From positions 11,699,704-11,763,703 of the forward strand of contig NC_049989.1 of NCBI RefSeq assembly GCF_000003815.2: a DNA stretch of 64,000 bases, in the 5' to 3' direction. The notes beneath the pieces are model-generated. The model did not search any database, was not told where the DNA came from, and saw nothing but the letters and a program-made list of their open reading frames with translations. Positions 34,201-49,200 of this stretch are shown in pieces. The stretch comes from Branchiostoma floridae (taxonomy: Eukaryota; Chordata; Leptocardii; Amphioxiformes; Branchiostomatidae). The translations under genes and the position numbers were made by a program. Each line of letters begins with the position of its first letter. The stretch's first letter is position 1.

Positions 34201-37200
34201 ACATGGATACCAAGAAAGCAAGCCTCTTTTAGTAGTTTTATCTCAAGTCTGGTGTGCTACGAGGGAGAGTGGTTATATTAGTAGTACAGTGCTTGTGGTA
34301 CAATAGAGATACAAGTGGATACAAATCACGTGTCAACAGTCATTTTAAAAGAAACAGTGGAAGAGGAAAGAGCAACTCCCGGTGATGTCATAGCCCCAAG
34401 TCAAATTGTGCATTAAGCCTATAAACCAATAAGGTGACGCCATATTTATAGGGATCTGATGGGGTTTCCCTCCGGCGATTTTTCCAGACATTGCCTACAG
34501 ACTATGGCTGATTGGTGGGGAGGGGGTTGGCAATCGATAGATGTCTATGATATCAAAATAATAAGGCATCATTGGACGACATAGGTTATAGCTTCTTGAT
34601 GATTGACTGCTATTTTACGCCTTCTTCTAACATATATATTTTTTTTACAAATACGAAACAGAATCCCCACTGAACTTGATATGCTTAGTCATCATTCAGA
34701 AACGCACTGCATTAATTTTTTTTACATTTGTTACACTCATTTATAATCACTAATCACCTTTATGCATTTATTCATTCATCATTCATTTACAACTGTATTT
34801 ACTTTATTATAGGTACTCATTTTAGTCATTACATTATCTATCATATTAATTTATTACCATTTTACTTTTAGCGTACGTGTAATTGTTGGTGTATCATCTC
34901 GCAATTACCCTTCAGGCATTAGTATGCAAACAAATTGATTAAGAATTACAAATAAACATATCAAATAACATTCATACGATTAGAAAATTGAATATAATTG
35001 ATAAAACATATCACTAGATATTTTACGGACGGTATCATTGCATAAAGCGGCTTCCTTCAAAGAAAAACCTTACCCTAGTGTGGTTTCGCCCTTATGGCAC
35101 TTTTAGCCTACTCTTGCACACTCCAACACTAGATGGCACTTTAATGCCTATGTAAGCATTCGGGAAATCCTAGTGTTATTATTCCAGGGGCTGAGATTTC
35201 GTTATTAAAACTTCACGTGATGAAAATAATAAAACAGTACTGATCCCCTAGCTGACATGCACCTATATTGATTCTGTAATAAGGCCTAGCCAATGATGTG
35301 TCTGGTTTGCGTGCATAAGGGCTTTCGTGTTTATAGAGAACGAATGCCATTTTGTAATAGAATGTAGTTTGTATGTAAGGGCTTGTACAAATCTATTTCC
35401 CTATTTTATACACTTAAGTTCTATAGAAAAATTAATTTTCCTAGCGAAACTAGACAGATCATTGAATCATTGATCATTAAATGTTGCCTCTTTTTTCATC
35501 TTCAGTAAATGGCAACCACAATATTCCTTGAAAAGGTTCTCCCACCAATGCTTATGGTAATGCCAGGATTACTTCCGCTATTTTTAGAAGAAAACGGGCG
35601 GCTTTAGCGCTCTTTTACATATAACAAGTCACAGACCATGCGAAAGGTATTAGAGTTGATCCTCCTTTCGTCACATGAATACAGGCGAAGCAGAGACACT
35701 AGGGCTTGGGCCGATGGGTTGTCAGAAATTATTACTTAGACAAGCTGCTTGCGGCTCCAAACTTACACCACGTCTTTCACACACGAAGAGCTATATACCA
35801 CCAAATAATCAAGACCATATTCTGGAACGTATAAAAACTGGAAGTTCTACTGCAGTTAAGATCACACACCAAGAGGCTGATTATCGACCATGAAAAGCCT
35901 ATTCCTATAGCTAACATCTACCCATAAACCTAATATCATGGTAATCCATTAACAGGGTTCTTGAGTTATGCTGACTACAAATGGTCGGAAACACACACAG
36001 GCACGCCAAAAACAATACCTCCATTTTTTCATGGAATTCGAAGTAACAAAGAGAAGTTGTAACTGCTTTGAAAAGTAGAGGTAGAAGCTGTCCATAAACA
36101 ATACATTTATTGACTTTCTGGAATTGAATGATCGATTCCGAACATTCGAAAAAATATCACTCAGTTACTAAGGATCATTAGATTTGGGGAGAGAACATAC
36201 AAAGATGTCTACATTTTTCCCTGTATAGAAAGAGCAATACTATAACGCATGTTGATCACTTGGGATAAAAAAACTCATTGAAGTCCTCCTTAAACATACG
36301 TGGCCTGTTCAATATCTAGGTAAATCTACATAATTCCTCTCACATACGCTGACAAAAGCTACTCAGCGCCGACATGGGAAACGTAAGCCTTTACTAAGAG
36401 CCTGGAATGTGTCATATCTAAATCGCCGTGACAGAGCGATCAGTACAAATGTAAAGAATCGATAAAATTGTAGCAATGTTGATAAATAGCTCTGTTAGAT
36501 CGGTCGCACTTATTACCGAAAACAACCGAAAATAATCGAAAACTACCAAAAACAACCAAAAATAAATCGAAAACCAGAAAAAAACAACCGAAACTTATTT
36601 TCGATTGTTTACGGTAGTTTTGAAGTTGTTGTCGGTGAAAAGTGAAAGTTGTTTTTAGGTTGATTTGGGTAATTATTGCAAGTTGCTTTCCACTTTTTTT
36701 CGGTCATTTTATGTTGTTTACGGTCGTTTTCGGTAATTAGTGACACCTTCACAGAAAGCAGGAAGTACAGAACATATCAAATTAGCCGATATTCATTGAC
36801 AATGCTTTTCTTCATCCAAATGCGATTTATTGAATAAATCAAAAGTGTTCATTTTGTTATGATAACGCCTTTATCAGAAATATCATCTCAATTATTATGA
36901 TAATAGGTGCTTAATTAGTACCCATTTTCAGTTTTGCTGTCATTTTGCTTCTCACGTTATGTTAGTCATTTTTATTAGGTGATAAAACATACATCATAAC
37001 AAGATAACAATTTTACGACCTTGCGTGCTGTTTTAAGCAGAGAACGCTCAGGGTAAGTAAGATACTTAATATTAGCGATAACACGCAAGTTGCGCTTTAA
37101 TAAACCAAAATGGCCCGGCTAAAGATACATCCATGCAATGATGTACTAGATAGTATTTATGTAGAGTGTGTGAATCATTTTATGAACTGTTGTAAAGATA

Positions 37201-40200
37201 CCAATCTTAATGCGGTGCTGGTGGACAAAGTATTTCTGACTCATAAAGTAGAAAATAATCTATCTTATATACTTTTTATAAATACTTTTAGCCATAGTTT
37301 TAGACATATGCGACCAAAGATGAACAAAATCAACGTTTTGTGTGTTTCTTTAGGCCATGTTGACTTGATTAAATGGATACTGAGGCGAGCGTATGAATAA
37401 ACAAAGTTTGACCAAAAAAGGTGCCTTCATTATGAAATCTAAGTGGTCAGGAAGGTTGAACATATGATTGAACACACAGAATATAATAGATGTATATAGC
37501 ACAATAGATTCTTCATTTTTGTTCTTTTCACACATCTTCTTTGACCCTGTAATGCTGTAGGATATTAGTGTACGTTTTCCGATATCTATTTTTGCGATCC
37601 ACTGCATATATTTGCTTATTTTGAAGCTGCTCTGTACGTTTTTCAGAATGGTTGAAAAGCATTTCTTTTGCAAATGGCCGCGGGGATGTAATCCATATAA
37701 TCAAATCAACATGGCCTTATTCAAATCAAACTTGCACACAATGAAGCATATAACAATGATGAACTAAAGGGATACACAAGTCTGTTTCTGTCGCTATAAG
37801 GTCGCCCAGCTACCGCCGTCTGGTAGAAGGGGAGTCATAACACGTTCAAACAAAAAACAACCCTGTCGTTCTCGTGGGATTCGACTGAAGGTGAGTAGAC
37901 AGTGCTCGAGTTCTGAAACCGCTGTGTTCTGCAGAAATCGTTGACATCAAATAAATCACCCGAAATATCGGAACTGACGTCTGGCATCTGTTTGCGTCTC
38001 GTCGTGTCAAGATGAGCCGCTGTGGGAACGAGATCATTGAGCGTTGCCAGAGATGCTGGAGGGGGGGGGCAAGCTGTGCAACATATTCCTATAAAGGTGG
38101 TATCTCAGTGCATTTGAGGAAACGGTGCGGCATTGCCGGGTTCCAAAGATTACTGTACGAAGTTAAGAGATGTTTTGTGTATTTCTTTTAAGTCATACTT
38201 TGTGTATTTTTTAAGTCATACTTTTACGTATTAGACAGTGTCTGAATTATAACATATCGGCGAAAATAACACAACAGTGCCACGGTGAATGGACCCCCCG
38301 CTGTGCCGCACCAGAGCGTCAAGTGAAGTGAGATATACCACCTTAAGGTCCTCTTTCCATCAAACGGCCACCGCAGCGATCAAAATGTGACTGTATGACC
38401 CTTGCTTTCATAATAGGAACATAAACAAGAGTGTAAACGTAAGATTTAAAAGGCATCAAAACATACAAAACGTTTAAAAGTTGCAACGGGATATTGGACT
38501 TTAGTGTAAATGGGTGGTAACCACGTGACTCTCGTCCGCAATACAAGAATAGCAAAACCTCGCAAGGGATTACACCAATCAACAAAACAACCCTGTAGAA
38601 AGCGTTATATCGGACTACAGAAGCAATAAAACGGAGGTTACATAACGAAGAAGGCAACTCGGGGGACAGCGTTACTGACAAGTAAACCTCCTTTATCGAG
38701 TTCTCCTCCGTTTAGAGATAGCTAACCTCAGCGATACCCACCTACCCGTGACAAACAGCTGCAAGCGGCTCTCTCAGCGGACCGAGTCTATCTTTCGGAG
38801 AATATTGATTCGGAGCAATTTTAGACGTTTTGTCCTGTACATGGATCAGATGTTCTGTGGATATATAGATCCAAAGGGCCTATTATTGCCTGTATAGGCA
38901 GTGTGTTTGTTGGTGCATAACAAGACCAGAACAAAATACTGCCTTATGTACAAGATTTCTAAATAGTGCATCTACACTTTGGAAGGCTTACAAATCTGAT
39001 AAAAGTAATTCTTCCTACTGTTATCAATCTAAATAGTTGCCGCTCGAAATATGTTTTTCCGAACACTAAATGTGTATGTTTATATAGTTCTTAAGAGGGT
39101 ACCAGGAACGGTATATTACTTTGTTGCATGGTTACTATAGATATTCATCATCATATTCAATAGGCACCCTAAAGTCCTCTTTCATACATGTTATTTCAGC
39201 CTTTGAGTTGACAAAGGTCTCGAAAAACAGTCCCTTCCTCTCTCGACCAGGAACTGACAACTACGGGGCATCATGGGATAATTTCCGTCTACCGCGCACA
39301 CATACCATCATGCAAAGCGAGTGTGCGTTCAATCTAACTCCATAGAATCCCCAGCCTTTTTATTGTTAGAAACGGGAATATTGGAGACGGTATTATGCCG
39401 TGAAACGTTTTGCATGCCAACTAGCCTTTTAAACAACCCATAGAAAGAAAATGTTTGGCCACATTCCAAGTTTCATTTCTATCGTCAACAGAGTGCGGTA
39501 TAGTGCAGTCTGTTTTATTACTAACAGACTCCTGTGGTCGTAAAAATCCCTTCACCATCAGAACCTAAATCATGTGCCTTTAACACATCACAGAGAGACA
39601 CATATACGCTGCCCCGGAGCCACATCCGTTTCCAAAAATCTCCCGAATATTCAAGCTTTAAAGATGAAGCGCTGAAAGGAGTCGTTATCTTGTCTTTCTA
39701 CGGAGAAAATAATGGTCTGCAGTTTCGGCAGCGGCCATGAGAAAGGAGACCACATTTCAAGCCTCAGATACGATCTAACTGAAAACACCATCCATCAACT
39801 ATCCCCTGTGAGTCTCTATCTATGTACAGTTCTCCTTGATCTGTTGACTTAAGGCTACACTTGACTGTCAAACGAGGGAATAGATCCATCAAAGATTAAA
39901 ACAACCTATTCTAGTTTCATAAAAGCGACGTCAAAATCCCATGGCATGCTATATGAAAACGTCAACCAACATAATGACAACCAACGTAGTAGATTGACAC
40001 CATAAAGCCGGAGAAACATAAAAGGGAAGTTTTAACTGTGCCTAAGCGTAGTTTGATTCTAGGCTTAACGTCCCAAAAGGTTCAATCTTTGCATCTCATA
40101 CCTCTTTTCCATAGAAATCTTAAATAGTAAACTTGGCTCCTAGGCTAGGAAACTTTATATCGATGACAGTTTGAGCTCAACTGATCACTGGAAGAAGTGC

Positions 40201-43200
40201 CTTTTGACACAAGGATTAACGACCCAGACGCTACATTTTCCCCTTCTTTACAAAACGAAGTGACACATGGTATAAAAGCCGGTGAACTATAAAAGAATAC
40301 CAATGGCCAGTAGTACATTCTGTTCATCCATAGCCGCAGTACCTTGTGATACGATTCTTAACGTCTCATGCGATTCAATCTTTGCATTTCCCCTCACTTT
40401 AGAAAACGAAATGACAATCACTTGCAAAAAGCTAGAGTGTCGCAGTAAGCAGGTTTTGTGTTGTACTGATCTGTCTCAAAACTGCCTTGCGATACGATTC
40501 TTAAAATCCCAACTTTCCATTTCCTTTAGAAAGTGAAGGACACATGCTTGCAGTTGCAAATGGACGACACAGAGTACTTTTCTGCACTGGTCTGCAAAGA
40601 AAGTGTCTCACGATATGATTCTTTCAAACTATTCGAAGTTTCCATTACCACTTCCTTTAGAAAATAGATGACACTTGCTTGCAGAATGGATGACACCAGC
40701 TAGCTTCCTTGCTGTACTGATCGTATCATCTCACCGTGTTCCATGCTACTGACTTCTGCCTAAGCTTATTCAGTGTCGACTTAACTCTTTCATGCGGCGT
40801 GTTGAGCGAAAGCCGATCTTGTACCTGTGTGTACGGGTGACGTACGATTGGCTCCTATCTTATTGGATGTCGGCCATATTTTCTCTTGCAGCTGGCGGAT
40901 GATAAGGGGTTTTTCTGCGGTAATAGAAGAGTTTGCTGCGCGGTAGATAGAACCAAGCGAGCGAAAAGGAAACGTTTTTTTGTGGTCTTGTTGCGTAGTG
41001 AATACGAATACGAGTTGAGGAATATTGCCTTCGGATTTCAGATTTGTCATGTTTCGCAGGCAACAATTGAATGGTTGTAGGGGTGGGTACCGGTACAGAA
41101 AATTCAGGTCCAAGTACGGTCCAGGTTCAGATGAAACCTGGACCTGAACCTATCTGCTTGTGAAAGGTTGATACTCAAAACAATGGTCCGTTTCGCTTCA
41201 AAGGAATCTGCTTGACCAAGTATCGTAACTTCACGTTAACGATAACTGCCTATGTTAAATTAGACCAAGTTTGACTGTAGAAACTTGGTTAAATGACTGT
41301 CAACTCTCGTCTCCTCCACTCTTGCTATTTTCTTGGACTAATAAGTCTCAAAACACGTGACGCCTGCCGACGTAGTGCCGTATAATCTGTTCATTTTCTA
41401 ATCGGTCCAACATCAGGTTCACTGGATTTTTTCAGGTCCAGTTTTGACTGTATTATGTAGTCCTTTAAATTCGTAATAGCCTTCAGCTAGTTCGGTATCC
41501 CTAGCTATATATTTTATACAATCTAATAAATCAAATCAAATAAATAGCCGCATATATAAATTCCAGCTACTTCAAATCGAACAATATGTATGTGTATGAA
41601 CTAGTTGCAGAAACTGTATATCTTACAAAGAAAGAATTCACAAAATCTTAAAGGTAAGGGATAGATACGGCTTGAGGCTAAGATTATATAGATGGAAGGA
41701 AGATATCTTCACTGAAGCCTAAAGAAAATCCGTGCCGATGGCGTCTAAGCGATCCGTGCCAGCCTCCGGCGACCTACAGACCTGGTAGATTAATACAACC
41801 TGACCCCATTTGCACCCCCAGACATCTTTATACATTAAAGCGACAAGACGAGTCATAACAATTCCTCGCACATACATAACCAGGTCCTCACGTTGTAATG
41901 GAACCGCTCGACAACATAACCCCCTGTCACCTTCCTTTTATGGGAAAAAATGACGATCAGGACAAATTTGTGACACGTTTCAGCGATAACACAGCGATAT
42001 ATCAGGGCTTGACATTTATCAGGTGGATGGGAATATGGATACGTAGTTGTGTTTGTGTTTCTGGGTGTGGCTCACTGGTTGGAGGATGCACGAAGCAGCG
42101 GATTTGACTTGCGTGCTCCTACCCAGAGATTGATGCTAAGAACGAGCAGCGTCGTAAATAAAGATAAGGGAACGGATGTAGGTAAAGCGTATCATAAATA
42201 CCGTTATGGCGAAAAAATATGTAAGATAGATATGAAAAGATTACTAACGTACATAAAGACTAATCCTGATGATAATTTTGATCAGATTGATACTAATGGT
42301 CGTGTTCAGGCAAACTTGCATCTAATGCTTTCGGACAAAGAACACAATTGTTTCAATGCATAACCCATAACTAATGAAATTCATAACTACTGAAAGAATA
42401 ACAGACAGCTTTTAATTGTTTTCTAGACTAAGGCCACACAAATTTAATTTCTTGGTTCACGGATTTTTTCATAAAAAATATGGAGCGAGAGGGCGAAATA
42501 AAATAAAAATAAAAATTGTAAAATGGTTGGGGTAAAGGTAAGGGCTAATCCAAAACATAAAGAATAAAACTATTTCAGCTTGAAAAAAGTACAAAGACAC
42601 TATTACTGTACAGTAACAGCACCTGTTCATTGAAAATTACAATAGTAGTGTCAGTTTTTATGTTTGCTACACCAGAAAGTTGGTGAATGGTTTCATTAAT
42701 GGTGAAAATTTGCTGAGTGGTAATTTTTATTTTTATTTTTTTTTCCAAAAAATAGGAGCGAGCGAATCCGTGAACCAAGAAATTAAATTGGTGTGGCCTA
42801 AATGAAGCATTTGAAATATGAAAATTAATCATTTGCCACGTACAACGGTATATTCGAGCTACGCAATTAGAGCATCAGTTGCATGTTGAAGCCAATATCT
42901 CTTGGGTCAACATGTCTTTCTCTTTACTCAAAATGCATGCCCCCTTTTCCCGATGGTAGATACATATAAGCCCACTTAGCCCGTAGCTACAACCCGGAGA
43001 AGTGGAGCGAAAAGGGGCTTGTGATTGATGACAATGAGACACGCTGAAAATGTCAGAACCTCGACTCTAATTGGTTCCCGCGAGCTTCGACCCTCCGACC
43101 ATCCGGCAGACAAATTGAAAGTCAGCTTCATGAGTTGCAAATCACATCTGTACGTCAGCGGGTGCCACGGGCCGACCCCTTCAAGATGATGCATCACCGT

Positions 43201-46200
43201 GGCGCTCCTCGTCGGTAATTGTACTTGCGTTTATACAGCAAGGAGTTCAGAACCACGGACAGAGGCCGTTCTCAAACCACTCTACGCTAAAATCTAACCA
43301 TGTACAGAGGCCGTTCTCTAACCACTCTACGCTAAAAACGAACCACGGACAGAGGCCGTTCTCAAACCACTCTACGCTAAAAACGAACCACGGACAGAGG
43401 CCGTTCTCAAACCACTCTACGCTAAAATCTAACCACGGACAGAGGCCGTTCTCAAACCACTCTACGCTAAAAACGAACCACGGACAGAGGCCGTTCTCAA
43501 ACCACTCTACGCTAAAAACGAACCACGGACAGAGGCCGTTCTCAAACCGCTCTACGCTAAAAACGAACCACGGACAGAGGCCGTTCTCAAACCACTCTAC
43601 GCTAAAAACGAACCACGGACAGAGGCCGTTCTCAAACCGCTCTACGCTAAAAACGAACCACGGACAGAGGCCGTTCTCAAACCACTCTACGCTAAAAACG
43701 ACATTGTTGTGTTAATTTTCACCGTTTTTTATGATTAAGATATTGTGTAACACGTAAAAGTATGACTAATTAAATTCGTTCTTTTTCTCTGATATTCGTT
43801 GGGTAATGCTTCGAACCTGGTAGTGCCACACCGATGCCTCAAGTGCAGTGAGACACCACCTTACTGGATAGGAGCATGGGGACAGTTCCTGGTCGAGGTA
43901 CTAGGTAAGGTATGCAGGCGAACAGAAAGAAGAAAAAAAATTGGATAATAGTAAACAGGTATCAAAATTGCAGTGTCAATCTGTAACATTTCATACAGTA
44001 CAATAAGCCGACTTAACCATGTATATCTGTCTCATTTACTCGCTTGAAATGACTATGAGATGTTTAATCATTATTTTACAATATTTCCCATACCAACGTA
44101 ACCATGTGTCAGGCATTACATAATATTCTTACAATTTCGCATATACAGTTTGTGATTTGTTTCTTCTTTACGCGCATGATAATCAACGGGTATGGACGTC
44201 GTCAATATAATCTTAGTAAGACGAACCTACTTTCACCCCGCGACCTTTACGGCAATGTTGACGCGCGCCAGACCGTAATGCTGTCAATATCTCTCATGAA
44301 ATCTGGGCTATTTGGCACCTATTTGACCCAATAAAAACCAGCAAATGCTACTTCCATCAGTCGACTACGCTGTTGTACCGGCGTCCTCGCAATAAACATA
44401 TCTTTACTTCGAAGCATGCAATTTTGGACACATCAAATGTGTCAACGTATGTAAATATTTAAAGGTTATAAATACAGATAAGCAAGTGCTATGCAGCTTT
44501 TCTCAAGGACTTGGGGTACAGTTTGAAATAAATTCCCTCATTGATTATGTAAATTAGCTCCTAATTTGCATAGCAGGGACTTCTTAATGTCAAGTATTAC
44601 TTACGCTATCTACATGTAAAGATGACCACCTTGTTAACCCCATTTCATATTGCCCACGAGGACGGGGTTTTGCATAATACACTTCTACATGGACATGGTC
44701 AAGAGTGGACAATAATGGTGCACGGTAATGGGTACCGCTACGTTAAGGTGGTATCTCACTGCACTTGGGGCACTGGTGCGGCACTGCGAGGTTTAAAAAA
44801 ATACTCAAATTTCAGAGATAAAGAACGAATTTTCTTACGTTTTCTGTATTTTGTTTTCTCCTAAGTCATACTTTTACGTATTACGCAATATCTACATTAG
44901 AAAAATTCGGCACAAACAGTGCCGCACTGAACGAACCCCGCAGCTCCGCAACGGTGCCCCAAGCGCAGTGAGATACCACCTTTACATCATACTAGTAGTA
45001 TGATGGAACGCCAGCAGGCCGCGACAATCATAGCTTTAAGGACATGTAAATGAACCTTTGTCTCCCTGTCCCTTGAACGGACATATTCTAAAAATATTGC
45101 AGCCTACGCGACTTGCCGGTGTCTCAGTGCCTTCAACATCATCCTTGGAGACAGATTACAAACGCTCTCAAGTCAAACACGTGACGTAGTGAAGGATCAC
45201 CAAGATCTATCTAAATTTCTCAGATCTATCTTACCAAATCCGTTCCGGTCCTCAGTGTCCAATTATGACTGCTCGGTGCCCATTACAGTTCAGAGGGGCA
45301 AAATAGAGAAAGTGGGTAGATTCTGGGGCTGTTAAAAGGCTAAACGATCGAGCGGCAATGTTGGTTGATTTTGTCAACTTTAACAACCGACCTCACGATC
45401 CCTTAAACTTCGTCTGTCGAACTTGTCCAATTAGAGGACGTTAAAGTAGTCAGGTCTACCCAATTACGAAGACCAGTTACACACAAATTGTTAAAAATCA
45501 GTCTACCTGGCGGCTTTTGACGCCCGCACTTGACTTTGACGAAAGATCATGGCTAAAGCTCACTTGAGACCCAATTACTGCATCACCGCGCCGGAAAGAC
45601 ATCTTGACATGAACGATTGGTTGGCCTTGGCCAGTCAACAAGTCTTACAAGAAAAGTTTGTCAGATAACAGTTATGACGCACACGGTGTTGCATAACAAA
45701 GGAAAGCCATACATATTTATATACACGCTCAGTTCAAAGACAAAACCTATCATAGTCATGCCTATAGAAAGAAACATTGGTGAACCGAAATGGGTATGTA
45801 TCTGGATCTGTTATGTGGTATCTCACTGCACTTAGGGCACCGATGCGGCACTGCAGGATTCGAAAGATTACTCAACGAATTTCGAATTCAGTTATAAAAA
45901 AAAAGAGGTTTCTTGCGTTCTGTGTATTTTGATGTCTTCTAAGTCATACTTTTACATATTACGCAATATCTGAATTATAAAAAAATCGGCGAAAATAACA
46001 CAACAGTGCCGCAGTGAACGAGTCCCGCATTGCCGCATCGGTGCCCCAAGTGCAGTGAGATACCACCTTTACTAAACAATTGATCTTCAAATGGGACTGG
46101 CTTTATGGACTATGTGTAAAACGTTCAACGTGCTAGCGGACTCCTCTCGCCACGTTCACACATCAAGTTTACGGTTGACCTGAACACAACTATTTCCATA

Positions 46201-49200
46201 TTAGTATGCTGACGTGAATCCATCCATAAAAAGCGCTAGACGAAACATGGCACTTTATTCACATGCCCCATTCCATCAGATTCGCAGACGACGACATTTG
46301 CGTTATTGCTGAAACTGAAAGGCTAGCGGTTCAGCGCCAAACGTCCAGCGTGAAACAACTGAACCTGTACCATTGATTTCACTTGAAATATCGTTAGTGA
46401 ACTGTAACAATTTGCTGCACAGAGGAATCCATGTTCCCGTTGACATTGGTGGGTCAAATGAGTGCCCCAATCTCCAACGTTCTTGTATAAGCCGATAGGA
46501 AAGACGTACAACATACGTAAGGCCGTTTGGCTGGCTTACAGACTGCACGCAAACGAAGTAGCAGTAATAACTCGAGAGAGGGTCAGACTTGACGACCCCA
46601 TTCTATAGAAAATCGCGAAGCTCCAGCCAACCTTTTGGAAGGAGTGCCTTTGTGACCGTCTGAAAATTTACAATGGCCACTGAAAGATCGAGAGAGCCAC
46701 CTGCATGGCGTGATACATGGTTAGAAGAAATCCTTTTTGTATCCCGGATGTGCTCAAACTTTCAGGTTCAGTAACAAGGAAGAAAATAATCTCTTTGAAG
46801 TAACATGTCACATAGTCATAGAGAGAACGACGATTTTAATGACACAAGACACGTATTCAAACCATGTGTACCATAAGACTACAAAATTCACCATGCAGTT
46901 TACCACGTTAAGGCCATACGTCATCCAGATAATACTAGTATGTGTGATATGAGGACGTAAAAAGAGTTAATGACCCGCCCCGAGGTGTGTATGGTGTCAT
47001 AACGCCTGGTCCTTTGCTATAAGCAGCACCGAATGAAACCACCGAGTGAGCGAAGTGAACAAGGTGGTTTTATGATGTGATGCACATGGACAAGATATGG
47101 TGTCGATTCAAATTCTGACCAATCAGAAGGACCGATACACACTATCTATGTGTTACGGCGTCATAACCAACATGGAACGGGGCCTTCTGATTGGTCCGCG
47201 GCGCCTGGGTATATGATAATATGGGTTATTCTCTGATTGGCTGACGACAGCAGGTTAGAGACCACACAACGCCCACAAAAGAAGAAACCTTAGCCCGGTT
47301 TAGCACAGCCTGCCTAATGTACTAGTATATTGCATAAGTCTTGGGCGAGGGAGAATGTAACAATGTAAACTCAGGTCACAAAGGCAGAATGTATCCTCTC
47401 TAGCTTTGACCACGTTGCACATGTCAAAAACTATTCCTTCCAATAATCAATATCGGAAATATCTGTGGACAATACGTAACCTTAAACTACTACGATAATT
47501 CATGTGTTAAACAAAGCGATTATAAAACAACAAAAACTTCCTCTTTTTCAATGGATTATCTTTATAGCAGAAATCTTACTCGCTCCCCAATTGTGACGCA
47601 CTGAACACTTTGTCGCTAATGCCTTGCAAACTACAGCATTTCTTTGTTCACTGGCGCGGTAGTAAACGAGAATGGCGTTTCTATGTGTATAATCGCATTA
47701 CGCAATGACCGTGCATAACACCCCGTAAAATCACACTCTCAAAAAAGGATTTCAGATTCGCACGAATAGCTCTAAGTAAGACGAACGGCAGTCAAGCATA
47801 CTGTTCAGAAGTACGGTATAACAAGGCCAATATCTTCAATCACGAACGACGACTAATAGTTAAAAAGTAAGGAGGAAAAGAGAAACATATATATATGTTT
47901 AGACCATGGACGGGCAAGAACTTGCAAATAAACTTTTATATAAAGGAATGTTTATTGAGTACTTCATTTACTTCTTTCTATATGGGGCTTCCTAATCAAC
48001 TTACCAATGATGGTGATAAGTCATAGCATCAGATCAACTACAATGTATAAACCTTAATGCCGTTATTTCTATCTCTCTGTCCTGGTTTCATATATAGCGA
48101 GGAACTGAATCTATCGAGGTACATCTTTCCGTCTTCTCTCTGATTTCTGGCAATCCGAAAAAGGTATGTCTATATATATATATAAGCTTCCAGTTCTAAA
48201 TAGAGTGCTAGAGTTGAGTGACTTTCCGGGGAGCACTCCGAATGGACTACCGTATCAAGGCAATTTCGAACTCATCGTTTTTGTAACGACTTCTTTTACT
48301 GCGATGTCGGGCTGATAAGTACCTACGGAGGTACATAACTCAGCATTAGAGCATCATAAAACCAACTACAATAGCAGTTGTAACGTAGCGACGGTGCCCT
48401 TACAGGGGAACCAACGATGTCGTACATTGTCAAACCGTGATTGCACGTACCCTACGTTAGGAGGCATTTTCTCAGAGGGTGCAATGTACGAGAGTGGCAG
48501 TTATTCGATCTCCGGGAACTTAATGAAGGTAAACTTGACCTATGGAGAAGATTATGGCCATTGATGTCTTCTACAAGGCTTTAAAAGTAAATGACGTGTG
48601 GAACGCGTACCGAAACGATCAAGGCGGGACCCACTAACGTCTAACTGCCCTTGTTTGCAATCTATAACTTCTCATCTCATTATCCGGTATATATGATATT
48701 CCTGGTAATGCGTAGGTTGCAATTGCGCCGGTGCACGTTGGGGGTTAAGAACGTAAAAGGCCCCGAAAACACTAATTTTGTCCCGGTGCCGGGAGCAGGG
48801 GGTACATCTCGCTATTTTCACAGGTAGGTACCTGTTTGTCGCCGGGTCCCGGCTTGATTTTTAACTCCAAGTTTTTTTAAAAATCTGGGACCCGACCAGG
48901 CCCTAAATTAGACCAGTAGTAGCAGAGCGTTCCACGGGGCCATGTAGGGGTCACGTCCGAAATTGCCAAAACAAGTCCGTGAATTGCTCGAGAGGGCCCC
49001 TTTTTTCAATCGCGAAAGCATTACTAAGCCTTTGCCTTGTAGTCATGAATCTAATATGATTTTCAGCTCATTTAGTGTTTGTTTCATGTACAATCATTAG
49101 GCTATACTTGTGACATAACATGTTGTAGTCTACTATCTCACCAATACATGCTCGTAATATTTGGGTTACATGTTCTCCAGAGATTTTATGTAGACCTTGT

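Larger units (their letters stand above)
31676..38094 (-). other. Intron 1, part 3: AT-rich, unassigned
   Basis: Apart from two hairpins, K2, the ACCGAAAAC fold-back and repeat H copy 3, nothing recognised. 34600-35060 is strongly AT-rich. Confidence 0.45.
38344..42431 (-). other. Intron 1, part 4: unassigned except tandem repeat and L2
   Basis: 38344-40040 and 41171-42126 show no gene, and no family shared with the rest of the window. Confidence 0.45.

Noticed and set aside
43251-43700. CRISPR array
   Set aside because: Units are head-to-tail without unique spacers, and the genome is an animal's. It is a minisatellite.
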